DNA of 22,162 nucleotides from contig CAJMQU010000066.1 of assembly GCA_905215555.1 (NCBI GenBank), positions 1 to 22,162 of the forward strand, in the 5' to 3' direction. Positions 1 to 7,290 of this stretch are shown in pieces. How positions within the stretch are numbered: the first letter of the stretch is position 1; each line of letters begins with the position of its first letter. A program made the translations under genes and the position numbers. This DNA is from an uncultured bacterium. GTDB lineage: Bacteria > Bacteroidota > Bacteroidia > Bacteroidales > Bacteroidaceae. The notes below the pieces were generated by a model, which saw nothing but the letters and a program-made list of their open reading frames with translations, did not search any database and was not told the DNA's origin.

Positions 1-63
1 GTTGTAACTCCTTAGAAAAAGTTATAAGATTACAAAGGAAGTTATGTATTCAATAGTAAAAAA

Positions 64-2133
64 ATGAAGGAGTATCTAACCCGAGAAGCTAAAAAAGCTG
101 TGACAGATGCCATTGAAAAAGGTACTCCTATCAATCGCGAAGTGGCAGACCTGATTGCAAACGGCATGAAAAGTTGGGCTAAATCCCTTAATGTGACCCA
201 TTACACCCACTGGTTTCAGCCGCTGACGGATGGCACAGCCGAAAAGCATGACGGCTTTATCGAGTTCGGAGAGAATTCAAACGTAATCGAACGTTTCTCC
301 GGCAAACTGCTCATCCAGCAGGAACCGGATGCATCTTCTTTCCCCAACGGAGGTATCCGTAACACCTTTGAAGCCCGCGGATATACAGCATGGGATGTCT
401 CATCTCCCGCTTTCGTGGTAGATACTACCTTGTGTATTCCCACAATCTTCATCTCCTACACCGGCGAAGCTCTGGACTACAAAACTCCATTGCTGAAAGC
501 ACTTGCCGCCGTAGACAAAGCCGCCACAGAAATCTGCCAGCTATTCGATAAGAATGTGACCCGTGTATTCACCAACCTGGGGTGGGAGCAGGAATATTTC
601 CTGGTCGACTCCGCCCTGTACAACGCCCGTCCGGACTTATGCCTGACCGGACGTACACTCATGGGACATTCATCCGCAAAAGACCAACAACTGGAAGACC
701 ACTATTTCGGTTCCATCCCGCCACGGGTGACAGCTTTCATGAAGGAGTTGGAAATAGAGTGCCATAAACTGGGAATTCCGGCAAAAACACGTCACAACGA
801 GGTAGCTCCCAATCAATTTGAGCTGGCTCCCATCTTTGAAAATGCCAACCTTGCCAACGACCACAATCAGTTGGTTATGGATTTGATGAAGCGTATCGCC
901 CGTAAGCACAACTTCGCCGTATTGCTGCACGAAAAGCCCTATAGCGGTGTCAACGGTTCGGGAAAACATAACAACTGGTCGCTTTGCACCGACACAGGTA
1001 TCAACCTTTTCGCACCCGGCAAGAATCCGAAAGGAAATATGCTTTTCCTCACTTTCCTGGTGAACGTACTGATGATGGTCTATAAAAATCAGAACTTGCT
1101 GCGTGCTTCCATCATGAGTGCGGGCAACAGCCATCGTCTGGGCGCCAACGAAGCCCCCCCCGCCATCCTGTCCATCTTCCTGGGCAGACAGCTGTCCGCC
1201 ATCCTGGATGACATTGTACGCCAGGTAGGCAACGAGAAGATGACGGCGGAAGAAAAGACGACTCTCAAACTAGGAATCGGACGTATTCCAGAAATTCTTC
1301 TCGATACGACGGACCGCAACCGTACCTCCCCGTTCGCCTTCACCGGCAACCGTTTTGAATTCCGTGCCGCCGGCTCCTCGTCCAACTGCGCCGCCGCCAT
1401 GATTGCCATCAACGCTGCCATGGCCAACCAGTTGAACGAGTTCAAGGCATCCATCGACAAACTGATGGAAGAAGGTATCGGTAAAGACGAGGCAATCTTC
1501 CGCATTTTGAAGGAGACGATCATCGCTTCCGAAGCCATCCGCTTCGAAGGTGACGGTTACTCGGATCAGTGGAAAGAGGAAGCCGCCCGCCGCGGACTGA
1601 CCAACATCTGCCACGTCCCCGAAGCTCTGATGCACTACACGGATGATCAATCCCGCTCCGTACTGATAGGCGAACGTATCTTTAATGATACCGAACTTGC
1701 CTGCCGCCTGGAAGTGGAACTGGAGAAATACACCATGAAGGTGCAAATAGAAAGCCGTGTATTAGGCGATCTGGCCATCAACCACATCGTACCTATTGCA
1801 GTCAGTTACCAAAACCGCTTGCTTGAGAATTTACGCGGACTCAAAGAAATTTTCTCTCCCGAAGAATACGAGGTGTTGAGCGCCGACCGCAAAGAGCTGA
1901 TACGTGAAATATCCAAGCGCGTGACTGCCATTAAGGTCCTGGTACGCGAAATGACGGAAGCCCGTAAAGTAGCCAACCACATGGATTGCTATAAAGACAA
2001 GGCTTTTGCTTATGAGGAGAATGTACGCCCGTATCTGGAAAAGATTCGCGATCACATCGATCATCTTGAAATGGAAGTCGATGATGAAATATGGCCGTTG
2101 CCGAAATACAGGGAACTGCTTTTTACTAAATGA
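64..2133 (+). CDS. glnN: Glutamine synthetase type III (GSIII), N-terminally shortened reading frame
   Basis: The product condenses glutamate and ammonium to glutamine with ATP in the cytoplasm; class III enzymes are large oligomers typical of Bacteroides. Nearly the whole 689-residue frame matches this class by recall, including the NGSGKHNNWS segment, the NEVAPNQFELAP segment and the C-terminal WPLPKYRELLFTK. The B. fragilis enzyme, as I remember it, has 729 residues, and ATG 64 corresponds to its Met41. Codons 1-63 are in frame and still resemble residues 20-40 of that protein, but carry TAG at 13-15 and TAA at 25-27. Either translation now begins at ATG 64 or the gene is a 5'-damaged pseudogene. 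The rest of the frame is intact, which argues for a functional shortened protein. A perfect hairpin terminator overlaps the stop codon. Family identity is near certain; the start and functionality are not. Confidence 0.93.
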   Translation: MKEYLTREAKKAVTDAIEKGTPINREVADLIANGMKSWAKSLNVTHYTHWFQPLTDGTAEKHDGFIEFGENSNVIERFSGKLLIQQEPDASSFPNGGIRNTFEARGYTAWDVSSPAFVVDTTLCIPTIFISYTGEALDYKTPLLKALAAVDKAATEICQLFDKNVTRVFTNLGWEQEYFLVDSALYNARPDLCLTGRTLMGHSSAKDQQLEDHYFGSIPPRVTAFMKELEIECHKLGIPAKTRHNEVAPNQFELAPIFENANLANDHNQLVMDLMKRIARKHNFAVLLHEKPYSGVNGSGKHNNWSLCTDTGINLFAPGKNPKGNMLFLTFLVNVLMMVYKNQNLLRASIMSAGNSHRLGANEAPPAILSIFLGRQLSAILDDIVRQVGNEKMTAEEKTTLKLGIGRIPEILLDTTDRNRTSPFAFTGNRFEFRAAGSSSNCAAAMIAINAAMANQLNEFKASIDKLMEEGIGKDEAIFRILKETIIASEAIRFEGDGYSDQWKEEAARRGLTNICHVPEALMHYTDDQSRSVLIGERIFNDTELACRLEVELEKYTMKVQIESRVLGDLAINHIVPIAVSYQNRLLENLRGLKEIFSPEEYEVLSADRKELIREISKRVTAIKVLVREMTEARKVANHMDCYKDKAFAYEENVRPYLEKIRDHIDHLEMEVDDEIWPLPKYRELLFTK

Positions 2134-2165
2134 TAATTTAGCGCTTTGCGCTAAATTATCATTTT
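2131..2165 (+). terminator. Intrinsic terminator of the glutamine synthetase gene
   Basis: A perfect 14-bp inverted repeat (2131-2144 and 2148-2161, loop TTT) is followed by TTTT. The left arm begins with the TGA stop codon of the glutamine synthetase, so the terminator overlaps the end of the coding region. Confidence 0.9.
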
Positions 2166-2196
2166 CCTACCCTCCATACTGCATCTTTTCCTCTCT

Positions 2197-2231
2197 TTTG
2201 TGCAATATTTAATTTTTTCTTTTTACATTTG
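2197..2231 (+). promoter_or_regulatory. Bacteroides-type promoter for the Crp/Fnr gene
   Basis: A TACATTTG box at 2224-2231 matches the Bacteroides -7 consensus TAnnTTTG. A TTTG at 2197-2200 lies 23 bases upstream, slightly more than the usual 19-21. The expected transcript start is about 20 bases before ATG 2260. Confidence 0.55.
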
Positions 2232-2259
2232 TGCTGTATAACACAGTTTTGCAGCATTT

Positions 2260-2961
2260 ATGGTAAAAATGAATTTGTCAGACGTGAACGTTCCGGAGCT
2301 GATAGCCGATATGTGGGAGCCCCTGAATGAAGAACAGCGGGAATTTCTCGCTAACCATTTTACGCTCCAGAATTATAAGAAAAATGAAGTCATTCATTGC
2401 GAAGGTGAGACCCCGAAATATCTCATGTGTCTCTTGAGCGGAAAAGTCAAAATTTACAAGGATGGTGTCGGAGGCAGAAGCCAGATTATCCGCATGATTA
2501 AACCCGTCGAATACTTTGGCTACCGTGCCTACTTCGCCAAAGAAGATTACGTTACCGCTGCTGCAGCTTTCGAGCCCTCTCTGATCTGCCTGATACCCAT
2601 GAGTGCAATCACTACACTGGTAGCACAGAACAATGATCTTGCCCTGTTCTTTATCAAGCAATTATCCATCGACCTGGGTGTTGCCGACGAACGCACTGTC
2701 AACCTGACGCAGAAACATATCCGTGGAAGATTGGCCGAATCGCTTCTTTTCCTCAAAGAAAGTTACGGACTGGAAGAAGACGGTTCTACTCTCAGTATCT
2801 ATCTGTCGCGCGAGGATTTGGCAAATCTATCGAATATGACAACTTCCAACGCTATCCGCACATTGTCGCAATTTTCCACAGAACGGTTAATCACCATCGA
2901 CGGACGGAAGATAAAAATCATCGACGAGGAAAAGCTGAAGAAAATAAGTAAAATAGGATAA
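2260..2961 (+). CDS. Crp/Fnr family transcriptional regulator
   Basis: This 233-residue protein has the Crp/Fnr layout: an N-terminal cyclic-nucleotide-binding-like beta-roll (about residues 30-140), a long dimerisation helix (about 140-170), and a C-terminal helix-turn-helix around LSREDLANLSNMTTSNAIRTL (about 180-205) followed by a short wing. No iron-sulfur cysteine cluster of the Fnr type is visible, so the effector is unknown. ATG 2269 is an alternative in-frame start only three codons later. The gene stands alone between the glutamine synthetase terminator and a hairpin at 2967-3003, and the next gene, a hexosaminidase, is in the same direction. Control of either neighbour is possible but only an inference. 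Confidence 0.9.
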   Translation: MVKMNLSDVNVPELIADMWEPLNEEQREFLANHFTLQNYKKNEVIHCEGETPKYLMCLLSGKVKIYKDGVGGRSQIIRMIKPVEYFGYRAYFAKEDYVTAAAAFEPSLICLIPMSAITTLVAQNNDLALFFIKQLSIDLGVADERTVNLTQKHIRGRLAESLLFLKESYGLEEDGSTLSIYLSREDLANLSNMTTSNAIRTLSQFSTERLITIDGRKIKIIDEEKLKKISKIG

Positions 2962-2966
2962 AGAAG

Positions 2967-3003
2967 AGTGATTGTCTCCCCCTCCCCCTTGACGACAATC
3001 ACT
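2967..3003 (+). terminator. Stem-loop after the Crp/Fnr gene, possible weak terminator
   Basis: A perfect 10-bp inverted repeat (2967-2976 and 2994-3003) has a 17-base pyrimidine-rich loop and begins 6 bases after the Crp/Fnr stop codon. No T-run follows directly; the nearest is at about 3016-3021. It may be a weak terminator or an mRNA-processing hairpin between the regulator and the hexosaminidase gene. Confidence 0.45.
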
Positions 3004-3054
3004 GCTTTCCCTCCTCTTTTTACGCGATTTATAAACTTAACACACATTAATGCC

Positions 3055-5502
3055 ATGAAAAAAGGACTAAGTTCCTTGCTTTTAGCAAGTCTGCTGCTAA
3101 CCTCCCCCGGTTGTCAGCAAAGCCAGAAAGAGGCAGTGAACGAATATAACGTCGTTCCGATGCCCAATCAGATGACCCCTCAGGAAGGGCGTTTCCAACT
3201 GAGCAATAAAGTATCTGTCGTCACTGCCGATTGCACTTCCGAAGTGCAAGCCATTGCAGACAGCCTGATCGCCCGCATTCAGCTAATCTCCGGTATTTCC
3301 CTGCAAACCAGCCAGCAAGAGCACCCGGAACAGCCTGACATTCGTTTCGTTACAATAGACGGAATGCCTGAGGAAGGATACAAACTATCCATCGCCCCGA
3401 ATGAAATCACCCTCTCAGCATCAAGCCCCAACGGTTTCTTCTATGGCGTACAGACCATGTATCAACTGCTCCCTCCTGCCATTTATGGAAAGGAAACCGC
3501 CAAACATGCCGACTGGTCTCTGCCTGCCGTAGAAATTGAAGATGCTCCCCGTTTCCCCTATCGTGGCCTGATGTTGGATGTCTGCCGGCATTTCTCTACT
3601 ACCGATTATATTTATAAATTCATCGATATGCTCGCCATGCACAAGATGAACACCTTCCACTGGCATCTGACGGACGACCAGGGATGGAGGATAGAAATCA
3701 AGAAATACCCGAAACTACAAGAGGTAGGTTCGAAACGGAAAGAGACATTGATAGACTATTACTACGTCAACTGGCCGCAGATCTTCGATGGTAAAGAGCA
3801 TGGAGGATATTACACGCAAGAACAAATAAAAGACATAGTGGCCTATGCGGCAAGCAAATACATCACCGTCATCCCCGAAATAGAGATGCCGGGACACGCC
3901 ATTGCCGCCTTAGCTTCCTATCCCGAACTATCTTGCAGGCCGGACACCACTTATGAGGTAACCGGTACGTGGGGAGTATTCGAAGAAGTGTTCTGTCCCA
4001 AAGAAGAAACTTTCCAATTCCTGGAAGGAGTATTGGATGAAGTCATGGAGTTGTTCCCCAGTCCATATATCCACATCGGCGGCGATGAATGTCCTAAAGA
4101 CGCCTGGATAAATTGCGCCCACTGTCAGGCGCTAATCAAGAAATTAGGCCTGAAAGACGACACAACCCCGAACGCCGTTGACGGTAAGAAGCATACAAAA
4201 GAAGAAAAGCTGCAAAGCTACTTCATAACCCGTATGGAGAAATACCTCAACAGCAAAGGACGGAACATCATCGGTTGGGACGAAATACTGGAAGGTGGTC
4301 TGGCTCCCAATGCGACAGTCATGTCATGGCGCGGAGTGCAGGGCGGCCTAAACGCTGCGAAAGCCGGACACGATGCCATCATGACTCCAAGTCCCTATGC
4401 ATATCTGGACCAATACCAGGAAGAACCGGAAACAGCACCCACCACCATCGGAGGGTATCAGACGCTGAAGAAAACATATAGCTACAACCCTGTTCCTGAT
4501 GATTCGGAAGAATTGGTAAAGAAGCATATCATCGGCGTGCAAGGCAATATATGGAACGAATATATGCAGAATGACGAACGCCGTGACTATCAGGCATTCC
4601 CCCGTGCCGTAGCCATAGCAGAGACAGGCTGGACGCAGAATAACAGAAAGAACTGGGATTGCTTCCGCAGCCGTATGGTAGAAGACTTCGAACGCATGGA
4701 TGCCATGAACGTGAAAGCTTGCCGCAATTTCTTTGATGTGAACATCAACACCCATGTTTACGACGGCACGTTGAAAGCTGTGCTGGAAACATTCTATCCG
4801 GACGCTGAAATCAGATATACAACAGATGGAAGCGCCCCGACCGCCAAGTCCGAACTCTATACCGAACCATTCATCTGGGAAGGCTGCATCGATCTGCAGA
4901 CTGCGGCTTTCAAGGATGGAAAGATGCTGGGAAAAGTGAACGGTAAAAAGTTATATGCAAACCTGATAGCCGGAAAACAATACACTACGGTTCCGCCTTG
5001 CGGCTGGATGAACGGTGATATCATCGGAGAGAATGACGTATTGGGCGCAGACACCACTACACTGGGGCTGACAAATGGGAAACGCGGCAACATTGCTTCT
5101 TTCACACCGTGGGTAGCTTTCAGCCTGAACGAGAAAAACAACAACGAACTCGTATTCTCCGTTGATATGGAGAAGCCGGCCACTATCAGCAAAGTAACTT
5201 TCGGAACGCTTTATAACCCCGCTTTCCGCGTATTGCCTGCAAGTGCTGCCCGCGTAGAGGTATCAGACGACGGCAAAGAGTTCAAAGAAATAGGGCAAGC
5301 CTCCTATACCAACCGCGAATATCCGGAACATGGCAGAAAGATGTTCACTGACACCGTGGAATGCACTCCGACTGAAGCACGCTATATCAAAGTGACTTTA
5401 AAGAGTGGCGGAACCCTGCGCAACGGCATAGACTGCCGCAAAGACACACCGGAAGACTGTATTCCTTCGGACTTATATGTAGACGAAATAGAGGTATATT
5501 AA
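3055..5502 (+). CDS. Beta-N-acetylhexosaminidase, GH20 lipoprotein
   Basis: The predicted enzyme removes terminal beta-linked GlcNAc or GalNAc from glycans such as host mucin or N-glycans. Starting at ATG 3055 gives 815 residues with a lipoprotein signal (charged MKKG, hydrophobic stretch, lipobox ending SPGC, Cys20), so it is probably anchored in the periplasm or outer membrane. The frame is open back to 2968, but that start would bury the signal peptide. Domains are a GH20b-like N-terminal domain (about 30-145), a GH20 barrel (about 150-530) with HWHLTDDQGWR, the catalytic HIGGDE (Asp344 assists the substrate acetamido group, Glu345 is acid/base) and GVQGNIWNE, a chitobiase C-terminal domain (about 560-640, IRYTTDGSAPT), and a discoidin-like F5/8C domain to the end. 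No SusC/SusD genes are adjacent, so it is not in an obvious polysaccharide utilisation locus. Confidence 0.95.
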   Translation: MKKGLSSLLLASLLLTSPGCQQSQKEAVNEYNVVPMPNQMTPQEGRFQLSNKVSVVTADCTSEVQAIADSLIARIQLISGISLQTSQQEHPEQPDIRFVTIDGMPEEGYKLSIAPNEITLSASSPNGFFYGVQTMYQLLPPAIYGKETAKHADWSLPAVEIEDAPRFPYRGLMLDVCRHFSTTDYIYKFIDMLAMHKMNTFHWHLTDDQGWRIEIKKYPKLQEVGSKRKETLIDYYYVNWPQIFDGKEHGGYYTQEQIKDIVAYAASKYITVIPEIEMPGHAIAALASYPELSCRPDTTYEVTGTWGVFEEVFCPKEETFQFLEGVLDEVMELFPSPYIHIGGDECPKDAWINCAHCQALIKKLGLKDDTTPNAVDGKKHTKEEKLQSYFITRMEKYLNSKGRNIIGWDEILEGGLAPNATVMSWRGVQGGLNAAKAGHDAIMTPSPYAYLDQYQEEPETAPTTIGGYQTLKKTYSYNPVPDDSEELVKKHIIGVQGNIWNEYMQNDERRDYQAFPRAVAIAETGWTQNNRKNWDCFRSRMVEDFERMDAMNVKACRNFFDVNINTHVYDGTLKAVLETFYPDAEIRYTTDGSAPTAKSELYTEPFIWEGCIDLQTAAFKDGKMLGKVNGKKLYANLIAGKQYTTVPPCGWMNGDIIGENDVLGADTTTLGLTNGKRGNIASFTPWVAFSLNEKNNNELVFSVDMEKPATISKVTFGTLYNPAFRVLPASAARVEVSDDGKEFKEIGQASYTNREYPEHGRKMFTDTVECTPTEARYIKVTLKSGGTLRNGIDCRKDTPEDCIPSDLYVDEIEVY

Positions 5503-5507
5503 ATAAC

Positions 5508-5546
5508 AAAGAGGTTGTGCCCCAAAAAATGCTGCACAACCTCTTT
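5508..5546. terminator. Bidirectional terminator between the GH20 gene and trxB
   Basis: A perfect 13-bp inverted repeat (5508-5520 and 5534-5546) sits between the convergent GH20 and trxB genes. The arms begin and end in AAAG/CTTT, giving T-rich exits on both strands. Confidence 0.85.
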
Positions 5547-5562
5547 CTTTATCTGTCAGAAA

Positions 5563-6513
5563 TCAAAGAAGACAATTGGAAGAGAGGTATCTCTCTGCCT
5601 CAAGCGCAGCTTTACAGCCGCTCCCTGCTGCCGTAATAGCCTGGCGGTAATGAGGATCTGCAATATCACCGGCAGCAAACACACCCGGTACTTTCGTACG
5701 CGGACTGTCACCTTCGGTAATGATATACCCCGTTTCATCCGTATCCAGATAAGCCTTGAAAATATCCGAGTTCGGCTGGTGACCGATAGCCAGGAAGAAA
5801 CCGTCGATAGCCAGATCGTAGCGTTCTTCATCTGCTTCACCCATACGTTTCACCAGATGAACACCTTCCACGCCATTCTCTCCGAACAGCCCCACTGCAT
5901 TGTGTTCAAACAGCACTTCAATATTCTCATGCTTCATCACACGCTCCTGCATAATTTTAGAAGCACGCAGGAAAGGCTTACGCACAATCAGATAAACCTT
6001 CTTCGCCAGTCCGGCCAGGTAAACCGCCTCTTCACAGGCCGTATCACCACCACCGACCACAGCTACCACTTTCTTACGATAGAAGAAACCGTCGCAAGTG
6101 GCACAAGCGCTGACGCCCATACCGGCATATTTCTTTTCGTCTTCCAGTCCCAGGTATTTAGCCGTAGCACCTGTGGCAATTATCAACGTATCTGTTTCAA
6201 TCACTTTTTCTCCATCAATCGTCACTTTATAAGGAGCTACGCTCAAGTCAGAAGCCGTAGCAACCCCATAACGCAGGTCGGCACCGAAACGCTCAGCCTG
6301 TTTACGCAAATCATCCATCAATTGCTGGCCGCCGATACCTTCCGGGTAACCGGGAAAGTTCTCCACATCCGTAGTAGTTGTCAACTGACCGCCGGGCTGC
6401 AATCCTTCATAAAGCACCGGACAAAGGTTGGCACGTCCCGCATAAATCGCAGCTGTATAGCCGGCAGGACCCGAACCTATAATCAGACATTTTACTTTTT
6501 CTGTTTCCATCAT
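5563..6513 (-). CDS. trxB: Thioredoxin-disulfide reductase
   Basis: This flavoenzyme passes electrons from NADPH via FAD to thioredoxin in the cytoplasm. The 316 residues are the normal family length. The N-terminal FAD-binding motif GSGPAGYTA lies at about residues 13-21, the redox CATC motif at 137-140, the NADPH-binding GGGDTA at about 154-159, and the C-terminal FAD motif GVFAAGDIAD near the end. Two consecutive ATG codons (6511-6513 and 6508-6510) are possible starts. It is the last gene of the minus-strand order ftsK, LolA-like, trxB. A 118-base repeat-rich gap separates it from the LolA-like gene, so it may have its own promoter. A strong hairpin follows it. Confidence 0.97.
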   Translation of the reverse strand: MMETEKVKCLIIGSGPAGYTAAIYAGRANLCPVLYEGLQPGGQLTTTTDVENFPGYPEGIGGQQLMDDLRKQAERFGADLRYGVATASDLSVAPYKVTIDGEKVIETDTLIIATGATAKYLGLEDEKKYAGMGVSACATCDGFFYRKKVVAVVGGGDTACEEAVYLAGLAKKVYLIVRKPFLRASKIMQERVMKHENIEVLFEHNAVGLFGENGVEGVHLVKRMGEADEERYDLAIDGFFLAIGHQPNSDIFKAYLDTDETGYIITEGDSPRTKVPGVFAAGDIADPHYRQAITAAGSGCKAALEAERYLSSNCLL

Positions 6514-6515
6514 AT

Positions 6516-6614
6516 CATTTACAATTTACAATTTAACAATTTACAAACTCAAAAACACCCTATATTTAGCATTTACTGTGCACCACTCCAACTGTACATT
6601 GTACATTGTAAATG
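6516..6614. repeat. Short AT-rich tandem repeats arranged as an imperfect inverted pair
   Basis: Between the LolA-like gene and trxB, a series of AATTTAC-type units at 6516-6546 faces TGTACATT-type units at 6595-6614. The two 20-base arms (6516-6535 and 6595-6614) match at 18 of 20 positions when one is inverted. The sequence between them is unrelated. This looks like slipped-strand repeat growth or a small degenerate element in the trxB leader. Confidence 0.5.
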
Positions 6615-6631
6615 GCAAATAGTACATGTTC

Positions 6632-7276
6632 CTATCTCAAATCAATCACTTCCGCAGTGGGATATGCCTTCTTGTCAAAAGTGAAAAAGCCATCATCATA
6701 AACTTGTCCCGATTTATAAGACGTTATGCGGATAGCCGCACTGCTTCCCCCCTTCTGGGTCATACTGATGCACAAAGGCTGGAAAGCATCTTTGTCAACA
6801 TAAAGAATGACACACTGCAAATCCTGCTTTTTGTCGGAAGCCGTCAATATCACCTCATACGCGGATTTACCACCATAAGTGTTCGTCTTGCCTAACTTTA
6901 TATGGTATCCCCGTTTGTAAATGGACAACAAAGCATAAGGATTGATGCCCTGCAACTCTTCCGGAGTAGGTTCGGAAACATTCACCTCATCACTACCGGA
7001 AAGATAACTCCATTGTGTACGGCCGTCAAACCAAGTCTTCACTCCGTCAGCATCCAGTTGAAATTTCTCTCCCTGCAGACGGATGACTCCGGTAGAAGTC
7101 CCTTCCAGCGTACCTTTTAAGTAAGTCTGGACAGTAAACCCCGCCTGTATGCCTCCCGCCTTGCGAAAAGCATCAGTCGTACGGTCCAATACCTCCCTGG
7201 CATCCAACTGCTGCGCCGAAACCGGAAGCAACAGGCCGAACAAACAGATATAAACTAAAAGAATATTCTTCATCAT
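6632..7276 (-). CDS. LolA-like outer-membrane lipoprotein carrier family protein
   Basis: The 214-residue protein has an N-terminal Sec signal peptide (MMKNILLVYICLFGLLLPVSAQQ, cleavage likely after SAQ or SA) and a LolA/LolB-type beta-rich body, with conserved-looking segments such as GVIRLQGEKFQLDADGVKTWFDG and TQWSYL (about residues 63-95). The family carries lipoproteins across the periplasm, although Bacteroidota homologues are divergent and their substrate is not certain. It begins 14 bases after the ftsK stop, so the two are probably co-transcribed; the same order is common in Bacteroides. A second ATG one codon downstream is an alternative start. Confidence 0.85.
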   Translation of the reverse strand: MMKNILLVYICLFGLLLPVSAQQLDAREVLDRTTDAFRKAGGIQAGFTVQTYLKGTLEGTSTGVIRLQGEKFQLDADGVKTWFDGRTQWSYLSGSDEVNVSEPTPEELQGINPYALLSIYKRGYHIKLGKTNTYGGKSAYEVILTASDKKQDLQCVILYVDKDAFQPLCISMTQKGGSSAAIRITSYKSGQVYDDGFFTFDKKAYPTAEVIDLR

Positions 7277-7290
7277 CTATTTAACAGAAA

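Noticed and set aside
2968..3054. Upstream start for the GH20 gene
   Set aside because: The extra 29 codons would place sequence before the lipoprotein signal and overlap the hairpin after the Crp/Fnr gene; ATG 3055 gives a clean signal peptide.
5515..6684. A 389-codon plus-strand frame
   Set aside because: It is antisense to trxB, which carries all flavoenzyme motifs, and crosses the convergent terminator.
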